Shown piece by piece: positions 49,547-58,987 of a stretch of DNA of 64,000 nt. A model generated the notes under the pieces. The model saw only the letters and a program-made list of their open reading frames with translations, ran no database searches and was not told the origin of the DNA. Position 1 is the first letter of the stretch. Each line of letters begins with the position of its first letter. The DNA comes from CG2-30-46-19 sp034414555 (GTDB taxonomy: Bacteria; Chloroflexota; Dehalococcoidia; GIF9; AB-539-J10). The position numbers and the translations under genes are program-made. The DNA lies in NCBI GenBank assembly GCA_034414555.1, contig DAOUMA010000008.1, positions 84,499-148,498 on the forward strand, written 5' to 3'.

Positions 49547-51229
49547 CTATAAGTGAATAGCTGACTCGCGGTATTCTCCAAGGACATCTCTCCACGTATC
49601 GCAAATTTCCTGCTCAGTGGCATATTCCTTCACCGCCTCTATCACGTAAGGCATCAAATTTTTATCAGTTTTAGAAGCAGTGCGGAGGTCACTCAAGGTT
49701 TGAATCACTTGCCGATTATCTCTTATTCTTTTAACCTCATTTGTTCTGGCGATTTGCTCCTCTTCTAATTCCTCGGGTATCTGCAGTAGCGGGGGGTAAA
49801 CTTGTTCACCGGTGGAGTACTTATTTACCCCTATTACAACTTTCTCCCCCTTATCTATTTGTTGCTGGTAATGGTAAGCAGCATTGGCAATCTCCATTTG
49901 AGGGAAGCCTTGCTCAATAGCAGCAGGCATGCCTCCCATGTCATCTATCTTATTGATATATTCCCAGGCTTTCTCCTCCATCTGATTGGTCAATGATTCC
50001 ACAAAATATGACCCAGCCAGAGGGTCTATGGTATTAGTGACCCCTATCTCATCAGCAATAATCTGTTGGGTGCGGAGAGCAGTGGTAGCAGCAAACTCGG
50101 AAGGCAAAGCTAGCGTCTCATCTAAAGAGTTGGTGTGTAGAGACTGTGTTCCCCCTAGAACCGCCGCCAGTGCCTCAATAGCAGTCCTGATAACATTATT
50201 ATAAGGCTGTTGAGCAACAAGTGAGCATCCTGCAGTCTGAGTATGGAACCTCATCCACCAAGAGCGAGGGTCCTTAGCCTTAAATCTATCCCTCATAATT
50301 TTAGCCCACATCCTTCTAGCTGCCCTAAATTTGGCAACCTCCTCGAAGAAATCAAGATGAGAGTTAAAGAAGAACGAGAGACGGGGGGCAAAAGAATCAA
50401 CATCCAGCTTCTTCCGTTCAATAACATCCTGTACATACTCTATTCCATCAGCCAGGGTAAAAGCCAATTCCTGAATAGCGGTAGAGCCCGCCTCACGAAT
50501 ATGGTAACCACTAATGCTTATAGTATTCCATTTAGGAACATACTTGGTGCCAAACTCGATTGTGTCGCTTATCAGCCTAATTGATGGCTCAAGCGGGAGC
50601 ATCAGTGTTTTCTGAGCAATGAATTCCTTCAGCATATCATTTTGAATTGTCCCCCCAATTTTATCCCAGCTTATCCCAGCTTTTTCAGCCGCAGCTAAAT
50701 ACATAGCCCAGAGTATGGATGCTGGGGGATTGATGGTCATGGAAGTGGTAATCTTATCGAAGGGTATCCTGTCGGTCAGGATCTCGAAATCTCTCAAGGT
50801 ATCAATCGCTACCCCGCACCTTCCACACTCACCTCTAGCCCGGGGCGAATCAGTATCATATCCCATTAAAGTAGGAAAATCGAAAGCAGTGCTCAGCCCT
50901 GTCTCACCCTCTTTAAGTAAAAGATGCCATCTTTTATTAGTATCCTCAGCACTGCCAAATCCCGCGAACATACGCATTGTCCATTCCCTTCCTCGATACA
51001 TTGTTGGCTGACATCCCCTGGTAAACGGGAAGATACCAGGATAGCCAATATCTCTGGCGAAATCCAGGTCTGCGATATCTTCTGGGGTATAAATTCCTTT
51101 TATTTTCATGTCGGAAACAGTGGAGAATCCTCCTTTTCTCTCCGGGTTTTGCATAATGACTTTCTCTACTTCTTTCTCCCATTCTTTCTTACCTTCACGC
51201 ACCTGCCTTAAAGTTTCCTCTGCAAACAT
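49547..51229 (-). CDS. Methylmalonyl-CoA mutase, large (catalytic) subunit
   Basis: A 560-residue TIM-barrel chain. ATG 51229 is chosen because GAGGAGG lies 5 nt upstream; a TTG start seven codons earlier would put this site inside the gene. Landmarks are GYPGIFPFTRGCQPTMYRGR near residues 62-81, TAFDFPTLMGYDTDSPRARG (about 113-132), TMTINPPA.ILW..Y and FHTQTAGCSL (about 343-352). Without a C-terminal B12 domain, it needs the next gene's product. Likely used in propionate or succinate conversions. No epimerase gene is in the window. Confidence 0.95.
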   Translation of the reverse strand: MFAEETLRQVREGKKEWEKEVEKVIMQNPERKGGFSTVSDMKIKGIYTPEDIADLDFARDIGYPGIFPFTRGCQPTMYRGREWTMRMFAGFGSAEDTNKRWHLLLKEGETGLSTAFDFPTLMGYDTDSPRARGECGRCGVAIDTLRDFEILTDRIPFDKITTSMTINPPASILWAMYLAAAEKAGISWDKIGGTIQNDMLKEFIAQKTLMLPLEPSIRLISDTIEFGTKYVPKWNTISISGYHIREAGSTAIQELAFTLADGIEYVQDVIERKKLDVDSFAPRLSFFFNSHLDFFEEVAKFRAARRMWAKIMRDRFKAKDPRSWWMRFHTQTAGCSLVAQQPYNNVIRTAIEALAAVLGGTQSLHTNSLDETLALPSEFAATTALRTQQIIADEIGVTNTIDPLAGSYFVESLTNQMEEKAWEYINKIDDMGGMPAAIEQGFPQMEIANAAYHYQQQIDKGEKVVIGVNKYSTGEQVYPPLLQIPEELEEEQIARTNEVKRIRDNRQVIQTLSDLRTASKTDKNLMPYVIEAVKEYATEQEICDTWRDVLGEYRESAIHL

Positions 51230-51707
51230 AGCTGCCTCCTCTTTGAGCAATTAATGTGATTGTTTAACTTTAGCAGATTTCGAAGGGCAATACCTGGCAC
51301 AAAACAAACTTCGTACTGGACCATCGCCCACTGAGAAATTCGTCACAGAGTATATCTGACACTGAGAGTGAAGTCAAACACGCCCCGCTATCTGGTATTA
51401 AAAGTAAGCTTTTTCTCATAGCTCTCGGTCAGTCATTCGTCGCGAAGGCCAGTGGCGAACTTACCAACTTGGGCAAGATAGAAATTTGTGCCTCAAGGGA
51501 AGGGAAATAGCCGATAATGCTGGCAAATTATGGGAAGTAAGGATAGCAACAGCGACTTTACCGTAGCTTATTACAGCAGGTAAATTGTATCAAATTCTGT
51601 TAACATCAAATCACGACATATCGGTAAAGCTGCTGCTTTTACCCTGTAATTTGTTTAAACTGAGTAATAAAAATTAGGAACTTAGTAGAAAAAGGGGGTG
51701 AATATCA
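51230..51707. other. Intergenic stretch upstream of ilvD
   Basis: About 480 bp without an intact gene. A fragment near 51508-51570 reads ADNAGKLWEVRIATATLP, slightly like a RelE/HigB toxin core, but stops surround it. It must hold the divergent promoters of the mutase operon and ilvD; none is clear to me. Confidence 0.4.
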
Positions 51708-53297
51708 ATGAAACTATTAGATGAGATGCCGGTAAGAGGGTTTTCGGCATTTGCTGAGTCTCTTCTCTATGCTATGGGCAGGACGCCAGAGGAGATAGCC
51801 AGGCCAGGAATTGCTATTGTCAATTCACAGAATGAGCTTGTTCCGGGGCATATCCATCTCGATGACATTGCATCTGCTGTTCGAGATGGAATCGTATCAG
51901 CAGGGGGCACCCCTTTTGAATTTCCCACCATCGCTATCTGTGATGGTCTTGCCATGGGGCATGCTGGAATGTGCTATCCACTGGCTAGCCGGGAGCTGAT
52001 AGCTGATTCAATTGAGGCCATGATATTAGCGCATAACCTGGATGCCATGGTGCTGGTCACTGGCTGTGACAAGATCACACCGGGAATGATGATGGCAGCA
52101 GCTCGTTTGGACATTCCCGCTATCGTAATCAACGGAGGACCGATGTTGGCGCCACGACCCACGAGCAAAGTTCCTCTGTTAGGATGTGGCAGTTGTCCCG
52201 GTTTGTATACTGCCAACAGCATGGCCTGCATGGCTGAAGTGCTTGGCCTTGCCTTACCCTGGAATAGTTGTATCCCTGCGGCACATGGTGCGAGGAGGCA
52301 ACTGGCAAGAAAAGCCGGCGTAAGGATTATGGAACTTTTAAGGGAAGGGATAATTCCCAGGCAGATTCTCACCAAAAAAGCCTTCGAGAATGCCATAACG
52401 GTGGATATGGCTATCGGCGGTTCCTCCAACACTATCCTGCACCTCATGGCTCTTGCCAGTGAGGCAGAAATAGACATTGGCCTGGAGCTCTTTGATCAAA
52501 TAGGCCGCCGGACTCCCAGACTATGCGATCTCAGTCCTGCGGGGCCCTACTTCTTAGAAGATTTGTATGAGGCCGGGGGATTACAGGCGGTAATGGCGGA
52601 ACTATCTAACAAGAATCTGCTCCATCTGGATGCACTTACGCTTAGCGGCCAGACTTTAGGGGAAATTATTGAAGGAGCCCGGAGCACACGCCCCGAAGTA
52701 ATCAGGAGCATAGAGGAGCCATATTATTCTGAAGGGGGACTCGCTATCCTTTATGGCAATCTAGCTCCCGATGGTGCAGTAGTAAAGCAGTCAGCGGTAA
52801 AGCCTGAGATGTTCAAGCATTCTGGTCCAGCCAGAGTATTTGACCTTGAGGAAGATGCTGTAACGGCAATGCTGGATGGCAAAATCCATAGCGGTGATGT
52901 GGTAGTAATTAGATATGAGGGTCCCAGGGGAGGGCCGGGATTCCGGGAAATGCTGATGGCTACCAGCACGATACTGGCGGTAGAGTTAAGTGGAGAGGTA
53001 GCGCTGGTCACCGATGGCAGGTTTTCCGGGGCAACAGAAGGCGCTGCTATCGGGCATGTATCCCCTGAGGCTATGGAAGGGGGCCCGATTGCAATTGTGG
53101 AGGAAGGAGACATCATTGAGATAGATATTCCCTCTCGGAAGTTAAACGTGAGACTAGCGCAGAAAGAAATCCAGAGTCGCCTTGCCCGGTGGTCACCTCC
53201 GCCCTTGAAGAGAGAAGTTAAAAGCTATCTGCGCAGATATTCCCGTTTAGTGACCTCAGCGAGCACCGGTGCCATACTGATAACGCCTGAAAGGTAG
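51708..53297 (+). CDS. ilvD: Dihydroxy-acid dehydratase
   Basis: A 529-residue IlvD/Edd-family iron-sulfur enzyme: NSQNELVPGHIHLDDIA (about 33-49), VTGCDKITPGMMMAAARLDIP (about 119-139, Fe-S Cys), LGCGSCPGLYTANSMACMAE (about 161-180, another Cys) and VTDGRFSGATEGAAIGHVSPEA (about 430-451). The VPGH version, as in E. coli, fits the oxygen-labile [4Fe-4S] type. Catalyses the third step of Val/Ile synthesis. AGGGGGTG precedes the ATG. It is shorter than the ~555-615 residues of many relatives, mostly by lacking insertions. Confidence 0.9.
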   Translation: MKLLDEMPVRGFSAFAESLLYAMGRTPEEIARPGIAIVNSQNELVPGHIHLDDIASAVRDGIVSAGGTPFEFPTIAICDGLAMGHAGMCYPLASRELIADSIEAMILAHNLDAMVLVTGCDKITPGMMMAAARLDIPAIVINGGPMLAPRPTSKVPLLGCGSCPGLYTANSMACMAEVLGLALPWNSCIPAAHGARRQLARKAGVRIMELLREGIIPRQILTKKAFENAITVDMAIGGSSNTILHLMALASEAEIDIGLELFDQIGRRTPRLCDLSPAGPYFLEDLYEAGGLQAVMAELSNKNLLHLDALTLSGQTLGEIIEGARSTRPEVIRSIEEPYYSEGGLAILYGNLAPDGAVVKQSAVKPEMFKHSGPARVFDLEEDAVTAMLDGKIHSGDVVVIRYEGPRGGPGFREMLMATSTILAVELSGEVALVTDGRFSGATEGAAIGHVSPEAMEGGPIAIVEEGDIIEIDIPSRKLNVRLAQKEIQSRLARWSPPPLKREVKSYLRRYSRLVTSASTGAILITPER

Positions 53298-53304
53298 TAA
53301 GCCC

Positions 53305-54288
53305 TTAAAATCGCCGCTGGACATCGGCAAGTACCTCCTCAGCCTCTCGCACCATTCTTTCCAGGAGTTCCCGGCAACTGACGATTTCCTTGATGAGGCC
53401 GATAGATTGACCGAGCGCCAAGGGAGCATATTCCACATCGCCGCTTTCCCAGGCTTTCTGGATGCGCTCGCCAGAGATGAGGGATATTATTTCTTCGAGC
53501 CCACCGTGCCGCGCCTCTACCTTCAGCACCTCCTGGACTAATTTATTCTTCAGGGCTCGCATTTGTAAGTTAATAGACTTGCATATCAAGGTAACATCGT
53601 TTTCCTGGCGGTGAACGAGCTCCTCTTTGATTTTGGGGTGTGCCAGGCACTCTGTTGTCGCGATGAACCGTGAAGCCATCATGACTCCATCCGCTCCAAG
53701 GACCATAGCAGCAGCCATGCTCCTTCCATCTGCAATGCCTCCTGCAGTAATAACAGGGATGTTCACGGACTCACGGATTCGGGGGGTGAGCAGCATGGTG
53801 GTCACGTCATCATCCAGAGGATGACCACCTTCCTCGAAACCCGCGGCAATAACAGCAGCGTAGCCAGCTTTCTCCGCATGCTTCGCATGTCTGACCGCAC
53901 CAACTTTATGTATCAACCTCACACCTGCTTCCTTGGCCTGGCTAACGGAGTCTGGTCCCAGGTACTTATCTAAGGGTGCGCCTGAGATTTCAAGGGCAGT
54001 CACTTTTTCTTCGCAACAGACCTGAAAGTATTCCTGGTGTAGCTCTTTTGTAATGCGCACGGATGGCAATAGAGTGATGTTCACGGAGAAGGGGTTATCA
54101 GTCAACCTTCGGGTCTTATCAATAGCCTTCCGAAGAGCATTTCCAGATTCGTAGTTTCCCGCAGTCAAGTTTCCGAGTCCACCGGCATTAGAAATAGCGG
54201 CACAAAGCTCAGGTTTAGCCAGCCACATCATACCCCCACATATAATAGGATGCTGAATGCCAAAAAGTTCTGTGATTCTAGTTTTCAC
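53305..54288 (-). CDS. NAD(P)H-dependent flavin oxidoreductase (nitronate monooxygenase family)
   Basis: A 327-residue TIM-barrel FMN protein: RITELFGIQHPIICGGMMWL at the start, LIHKVGAVRHAKHAEKAGYAAVIAAGFEEGGHP (about 130-162) with the His/Gly FMN loop, then PVITAGGIADGRSMAAAMVLGADGVMMASRF. Belongs to the same family as 19340-20422 but is only distantly similar to it; candidates are nitronate monooxygenase, propionate 3-nitronate oxidase or FabK-type enoyl reductase. Convergent with ilvD, separated by 7 bp. Confidence 0.88.
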   Translation of the reverse strand: MKTRITELFGIQHPIICGGMMWLAKPELCAAISNAGGLGNLTAGNYESGNALRKAIDKTRRLTDNPFSVNITLLPSVRITKELHQEYFQVCCEEKVTALEISGAPLDKYLGPDSVSQAKEAGVRLIHKVGAVRHAKHAEKAGYAAVIAAGFEEGGHPLDDDVTTMLLTPRIRESVNIPVITAGGIADGRSMAAAMVLGADGVMMASRFIATTECLAHPKIKEELVHRQENDVTLICKSINLQMRALKNKLVQEVLKVEARHGGLEEIISLISGERIQKAWESGDVEYAPLALGQSIGLIKEIVSCRELLERMVREAEEVLADVQRRF

Positions 54289-54579
54289 GAGTTTCCTCCT
54301 TTACCTGGCGTAATTATAGCCACGATAGGAGTGTGGGACAATAGAAAACGGCTTTATTCCCGCTCTAAATCTGCCTCAAGTGTTGAGGTGAAATCCGGAT
54401 ATTCGCCCCTTAGCGTTTGGAAGAATAAAGCACGGCTTTTGAAAAAGGGATTTAACCCTCTCATAGCTGGCAGAGTTAGCATTACAATTTTTTGTGTCCT
54501 AAGTGCTATCATGGACAAAGACGCAGTCCCAAGAAATTGGGCTAAGATAATGGAAGCTAGATAGTGTAGTAGCAGTGAT

Positions 54580-54981
54580 ATGGATAGAGAGGAATTTGAG
54601 ACTCTAGTGGTGGAAGCCATTAATAATCTGCCTCTTGAGTTTCGCAATAAGCTTGAAAATGTTGATGTCGTTGTAGAGGACTGGCCAACATCAGGACAGC
54701 TTAAGAAAGTGAAAGTTAGCCATCCCAGCCAATTATTGGGGCTTTATGAAGGCGTGCCCCAAACCAAGCGTGGTGGAGGGTATGGGCTGGTTACGCCTGA
54801 TAAAATAAGCATCTTTCAGAAGCCTATAGAGGGTCAGTGTCACTCTAATGAGGAGATCGGCGTGAAAATAACTGAAGTAGTGTGCCACGAGATAGCTCAC
54901 CACTTTGGCATTGATGAGAGGACTTTGCGTAGGATAGAGGATGAGAGGCGCAGGAAAAGCAGGCATTGGATGAAACCGTAA
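54580..54981 (+). CDS. Zincin-like metallopeptidase (DUF1025 type)
   Basis: A 133-residue protein with VCHEIAHHFGIDE (HExxHxxG..., about 104-116) preceded by the family's FVVEAINNLPLEFRNKLENVDVVVEDWP (about 8-36) and LLGLYEGVPQT (about 53-63). These mark the small 'Zincin_1' metallopeptidase family. Cytosolic; targets unknown. There is no clear ribosome site upstream of the ATG. The preceding gap of about 290 bp carries no supported gene. Confidence 0.85.
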   Translation: MDREEFETLVVEAINNLPLEFRNKLENVDVVVEDWPTSGQLKKVKVSHPSQLLGLYEGVPQTKRGGGYGLVTPDKISIFQKPIEGQCHSNEEIGVKITEVVCHEIAHHFGIDERTLRRIEDERRRKSRHWMKP

Positions 54982-55191
54982 CAAAATGACGGTCTGTGCA
55001 ATTAGGTAACAAAACAAGCTAATGTTATCCTAGAACCATCGCACACTCATGATGCTGACCTCCAGTCGTTCTCCCTCGCATTTGGAGAGGAACGGGCCGC
55101 GCGGGTGCTAAAGAATTTCTAGGTTCTCCCTCAAAACTTAACAGGATTTTAATATTTGGCTCTTATTATTTTAATTAGAAAGGAGAACACA

Positions 55192-55395
55192 ATGGAAGAA
55201 CCAATAGTCAAGTTAGAAAGCTCAATCGGGCTGTTGAGAAACGAACTTAATGAACTTAGGAGCAAGTTGATGACACTACTGTGGTTTCAAATAGGAAGCT
55301 TGGTAATACTAATAGCAGTCATCATCGTCACCTGGCTTTTCCCCCATTTCCGGTTCGGGGCAGGAATGCCACGCATCCCATCACAGGTGCCTTAA
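55192..55395 (+). CDS. Small coiled-coil plus TM protein (67 aa)
   Basis: A 67-residue protein: MEEPIVKLESSIGLLRNELN (start of a short coiled coil, heptad-like Leu spacing), LMTLLWFQIGSLVILIAVII as a TM helix, and a short polar tail. ATG 55192 is chosen because AAAGGAG lies 7 nt upstream. No known family. Confidence 0.65.
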   Translation: MEEPIVKLESSIGLLRNELNELRSKLMTLLWFQIGSLVILIAVIIVTWLFPHFRFGAGMPRIPSQVP

Positions 55396-55496
55396 AACCA
55401 CCTTGCGAGCCATAGGAGCCGCTGACGCCGACGTCCATAACATATTAGACAGATGTTCAATCCAAAAAATAGGGCTTTCATTTGTGTTTTTGCTTT

Positions 55497-56165
55497 CTAG
55501 TATTTTGAAGCGCTAATTTCCTCCATCTTGCCAGTAACAACAAACACCACCCGTTCACAGATGTTGGTCACCCTATCAGCGCTACGCTCCAGGTTGTGAG
55601 CCACCCAGATAAGGCGTGTTGCCCGAGTAATCGTCCTCGGGTCTTCAACCATGAAGATGAGCAATTCCCGATACACTTGGTCGTAGAGGTTGTCTACTAG
55701 ATCATCCTCGGTAGCGATTTTCTTGGCCGCTTCAGCGTCCCTGTTGACGAAAGCATCCAGGCTATGGCGCAGCATGTCTACAGTTTGTTCCGCCATGCGG
55801 GGGATATCAACCAGTGGTTTTAAGGGCGGCTCATCACCAATCATTATTACAATCCGGGCAATACCTACCGCGTAGTCAGCAATCCGCTCAATCTCAGTTG
55901 TAATATTGAGGATGGCAATAATGATGCGGAGGTCGCTGGCCATGGGTTGCTGAGTAGCTATCAGCTGAATACACTTTTCTTCAATCTCAAATCTCTTATT
56001 GTTTACTTTTTGGTCATCAGCGATTATCTGGTGTGCACCCGCCAAGTCTCGGTTTTTAAGAGCATCAATGGAGCGAAGGATTGATTTACTTGCCATGCTT
56101 CCCATAGCCAGAATATCGTCCTGAATTTCTCTCAGTTTCTTATGAAAGACTGCCCTCATTTCCAT
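55497..56165 (-). CDS. phoU: Phosphate transport regulator PhoU
   Basis: A 222-residue all-helical protein with the two PhoU repeats: FHKKLREIQDDILAMGSMAS (start of first, about 7-26), VNNKRFEIEEKCIQLIATQQPMASDLRIIIAILNITTEIERIADYAVGIA (about 53-102), and WVAHNLERSADRVTNICERVVFVVTG near the end, with the acidic metal-binding ERxxDxxxNI motif. PhoU turns off PstSCAB and the PhoR signal when phosphate is ample. Last gene of the pst operon, 20 nt after pstB. Confidence 0.95.
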   Translation of the reverse strand: MEMRAVFHKKLREIQDDILAMGSMASKSILRSIDALKNRDLAGAHQIIADDQKVNNKRFEIEEKCIQLIATQQPMASDLRIIIAILNITTEIERIADYAVGIARIVIMIGDEPPLKPLVDIPRMAEQTVDMLRHSLDAFVNRDAEAAKKIATEDDLVDNLYDQVYRELLIFMVEDPRTITRATRLIWVAHNLERSADRVTNICERVVFVVTGKMEEISASKY

Positions 56166-56185
56166 GTGTACCCTCCTTGCAAGAT

Positions 56186-57037
56186 TTATCCGAACCGCCC
56201 GGTGATGTAATCCTCAGTGCGCTTATCTTTAGGATTAGTAAAGAGCTCAGACGTAGGTCCATATTCTACCAACACGCCAGCCCTATCTTCTTCCATCATC
56301 AGGAAGGCAGCCATATCTGATACCCTTGCTGCCTGCTGCATATTATGGGTAACAATAACAATAGTGTATTTTTCAGCTAGGTTTCTCATCAAATCCTCAA
56401 TTTTTAGAGTGGCCATCGGATCAAGCGCACTGCATGGTTCATCCATTAGTATCACCTCTGGCTCAACAGCGAGTGCCCGGCCTATGCATAGACGCTGTTG
56501 TTGCCCACCAGACAGAGATGCCCCTGACTGGTTAAGCTTATCTTTCACTTCATCCCACAGTGCCGCCTGCCGCAGACTTTGTTCAACAATCTCTTCCAGT
56601 TCCCATCGTCGGCTCCATAGGCGGGATAGCCTAAGACCGGCAGCGACATTGTCAAAAACTGACATCGTGGGGAAAGGGTTTGGTTTCTGAAAGACCATCC
56701 CTATGCGGCGGCGGATAACCACAGGGTCAACATCACCGGCATAGATATCTTTCCCGTTCAACAAGATACAGCCCTCTACTCGCCCTCCATGCGAGACCTC
56801 ATGCATTCGGTTGAGACAACGAATGAAGGTAGACTTTCCACAGCCTGAGGGACCGATGATAGCCGTGATTGCTTGTGACTTGATAGTCATGCTGATGTGC
56901 TTGATGGCAAGAGTGTTTCCGTACCACGCACTCAAATTTTGGACTTCCAGAATGCCGTTCTTGTCTTCAAGATTAGCCATATATTCCTTAGGTTTGCATT
57001 GTATGTTATCGTTAATCAAATTATATACCATAGTCAT
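56186..57037 (-). CDS. pstB: Phosphate ABC transporter ATP-binding protein PstB
   Basis: A 283-residue ABC ATPase. Walker A IGPSGCGKST (about 62-71), the PstB motif IRCLNRMHEV, Q-loop VFQKPNPFPTMSVFDNVAAGLRLS (about 117-140), signature LSGGQQQRLCIGRAL (about 184-198) and Walker B VILMDEPCSALDP (about 204-216). Two extra N-terminal stretches precede the usual MANLEDK start; the ribosome site AAGGAGAG supports the longer start. Forms the ATP-hydrolysing part of PstSCAB. Confidence 0.95.
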   Translation of the reverse strand: MTMVYNLINDNIQCKPKEYMANLEDKNGILEVQNLSAWYGNTLAIKHISMTIKSQAITAIIGPSGCGKSTFIRCLNRMHEVSHGGRVEGCILLNGKDIYAGDVDPVVIRRRIGMVFQKPNPFPTMSVFDNVAAGLRLSRLWSRRWELEEIVEQSLRQAALWDEVKDKLNQSGASLSGGQQQRLCIGRALAVEPEVILMDEPCSALDPMATLKIEDLMRNLAEKYTIVIVTHNMQQAARVSDMAAFLMMEEDRAGVLVEYGPTSELFTNPKDKRTEDYITGRFG

Positions 57038-57058
57038 TCATCTCTCCTTTCATTTCTA

Positions 57059-57910
57059 TCAAGCAGCGTTACTATGCCTTCGGTTACTAATCCAGCGCAC
57101 CAGGATGCTTATGCCCAGAACCAGCATTATCAGGAGAAAGGCTGCCGCCCAGGCCTGTTGCTGCCAGTCCAGATAAGGCGACAAAGCATAGTGGTATATT
57201 TGAAGTGGCAACGCCCCAATCGGCTTAAAGAGACCCTGTAAACCAAACTGGCTGCCCAGAGCTGTGAACAGGAGCGGTGCAGTTTCCCCGGCAATACGAG
57301 CAACTGCTAACATTATACCGGTAACAATTCCGGTTAAAGCTCCGGGTACGATTACACTCAATACTGCTCGCCATCTCGTAATGCCCAGGGCAAGCGCTGC
57401 CTCTCGCATTGAATTCGGCACCAGGCGCAATGACTCCTCGGCTGTCCGGGCAACAATAGGAATCATGATGATGGCTAATGCAACGCCTGCTGCAAAAGCC
57501 GAGTATGAGAGCATCGGACGGACTACGATAGTGTAGGCGAACACACCGACTACGACTGAGGGCACACCAGCTAGAATGTCCGCTGCGAATCTAACCGAGG
57601 CCGCCATTCTAGGGCTGGCAAATTCAGCTAAGAAAATACCCGCCAACAGCCCGACTGGCAGGGCGAGTAATGACCCCAGCGCTACTAGAATGAAAGTACC
57701 AAGAATCTCATTGCGCATCCCTCCCCCCACCTCGCCCACTGGTTTGGCAGCCTGGGTAAGAAAGTTCAGATTGAGAGCGGATATGCCACGCACCAATGTG
57801 TAACCCAAGATAAGCGCCAGAAGCAGGATGGCCAAACCAGCAGCGACACTGCTCAGGATGAGCATTAGCCGATTAAACCACTTTCGTCGCAAATAACCGC
57901 GTTCAGACAT
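57059..57910 (-). CDS. pstA: Phosphate ABC transporter permease PstA
   Basis: A 283-residue membrane protein with six TM helices; the PstA family pattern GGMRNEILGTFILVALGSLLALPVGLLAGIFLAEF (about 64-98), the EAA-like ALALGITRWRAVLSVIVPGALTGIVTGIMLAVARIAGETAPLLFTA (about 178-223). With PstC it forms the phosphate channel in the inner membrane. It starts 3 nt downstream of pstC's stop. Confidence 0.95.
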   Translation of the reverse strand: MSERGYLRRKWFNRLMLILSSVAAGLAILLLALILGYTLVRGISALNLNFLTQAAKPVGEVGGGMRNEILGTFILVALGSLLALPVGLLAGIFLAEFASPRMAASVRFAADILAGVPSVVVGVFAYTIVVRPMLSYSAFAAGVALAIIMIPIVARTAEESLRLVPNSMREAALALGITRWRAVLSVIVPGALTGIVTGIMLAVARIAGETAPLLFTALGSQFGLQGLFKPIGALPLQIYHYALSPYLDWQQQAWAAAFLLIMLVLGISILVRWISNRRHSNAA

Positions 57911-57913
57911 TTA

Positions 57914-58894
57914 TTATTCCGTTGCCGTCTTCACTGAAGTCATGCGCCACACCAGCACGCGGGCAACAACATTTACCAGCAGCGTAATTGCGAAAAGTAT
58001 GAGCGCCAATTCTATCAGGCTGGCAATAAGGACTCCGCTAGAAGCCTCGTTGAAATTGCTGGCTATTTTGCTAGCGATAGTAGTTCCGGGTGAGAAGAGG
58101 AAAGCAGTCAGCTTGTCAGCGTTGCCGATAACCATGGTCACCGCCATAGTCTCACCAAGGGCGCGGCCAAGCCCCAGGATTATTGCCCCTACCAGGCCGG
58201 AGCGACAATAGGGAAGAACAGCTTGGCGTATCGTTTCCCAGCGCGTCGCTCCCAGCGCGAGCATGGCCTCACGCTGGGTATCCGGGACAGCTTTTATAGC
58301 GTCCCGGCTCACAGCGGTAATGATAGGGATGACCATGAAAGTCAGGATGATGCCGGCGGAAAAGAAACTAAGGCCGCCGAGTATCGTTCCTCTAAAGATA
58401 GGCAGAAATCCAAAATGGTTTGATAGCCATATCTCCGCAGGCTTAATAGCTGGTACCAGAACGAACAGTCCCCAGAGCCCGATAATAACGCTGGGTATGG
58501 CGGCCAGCATCTCGATGAGGAAAGAGACTGGTCCTCTTAACCATGATGGTGCCAGTTCGACCAGAAAGATGGCCGCCCCCAAGCTTATAGGTACGGCAAT
58601 CAGCAGGCCGATGGCTGAAGTGACTACCGTCCCGTAGATTGTCGGAAGCGCCCCGAATATCTCTTTGACCGGGTCCCAAGTCGAGTTGGTGAAAAAGGAA
58701 AGTCCGAAATGCCTGATAGCCGGCATGGCATCGATATTCAGGACAACAAGGAAGCCCAACAGAATCCCAACTATTACCATAGCAAAGACGAACGTGAGCT
58801 TGGGAAATATTCTGTCGCCGGCATGTCCTCGGCGGCCAAATATTCTGCTTCTCGCTCGTCTTGGCAATATCTGTTCTGACTCGTTGGATTGCAT
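57914..58894 (-). CDS. pstC: Phosphate ABC transporter permease PstC
   Basis: A 326-residue membrane protein, six TM helices with a long N-terminal arm. PstC markers are FGALPTIYGTVVTSAIGLLIAVPISLGAAIFLVEL (about 81-115) and REAMLALGATRWETIRQAVLPYCRSGLVGAIILGLGRALGETMAVTMVIGN (about 209-258). Partner of PstA. A hairpin lies in the 93-bp gap between pstS and this gene and may reduce downstream transcription. Confidence 0.95.
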   Translation of the reverse strand: MQSNESEQILPRRARSRIFGRRGHAGDRIFPKLTFVFAMVIVGILLGFLVVLNIDAMPAIRHFGLSFFTNSTWDPVKEIFGALPTIYGTVVTSAIGLLIAVPISLGAAIFLVELAPSWLRGPVSFLIEMLAAIPSVIIGLWGLFVLVPAIKPAEIWLSNHFGFLPIFRGTILGGLSFFSAGIILTFMVIPIITAVSRDAIKAVPDTQREAMLALGATRWETIRQAVLPYCRSGLVGAIILGLGRALGETMAVTMVIGNADKLTAFLFSPGTTIASKIASNFNEASSGVLIASLIELALILFAITLLVNVVARVLVWRMTSVKTATE

Positions 58895-58933
58895 CGCCCT
58901 CTAATCTATCATGCTACCTACAAAAAGGGACAA

Positions 58934-58959
58934 TGCAGGAGAGGATTGATCTTCCTGCA
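58934..58959 (-). terminator. Intercistronic hairpin between pstS and pstC
   Basis: TGCAGGA (58934-58940) and TCCTGCA (58953-58959) form a 7-bp stem with a 12-nt loop, followed on the minus strand about 8 nt later by a TTTTT run (rc of 58922-58926). It suits a leaky terminator or RNA-stability element giving more PstS than PstCAB, as is usual for binding-protein-dependent systems. Confidence 0.5.
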
Positions 58960-58987
58960 CACCCTAATTGATTACCACTATAGTCTC

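Noticed and set aside
51500..51580. RelE/HigB-like fragment upstream of ilvD
   Set aside because: The similarity is limited to about 15 residues and stop codons surround it; too weak to list as a pseudogene.
54250..54564. Plus-strand ORF of 104 codons
   Set aside because: Its first part is antisense to the flavin oxidoreductase start, no ribosome site or family pattern, and an equally long antisense frame exists.
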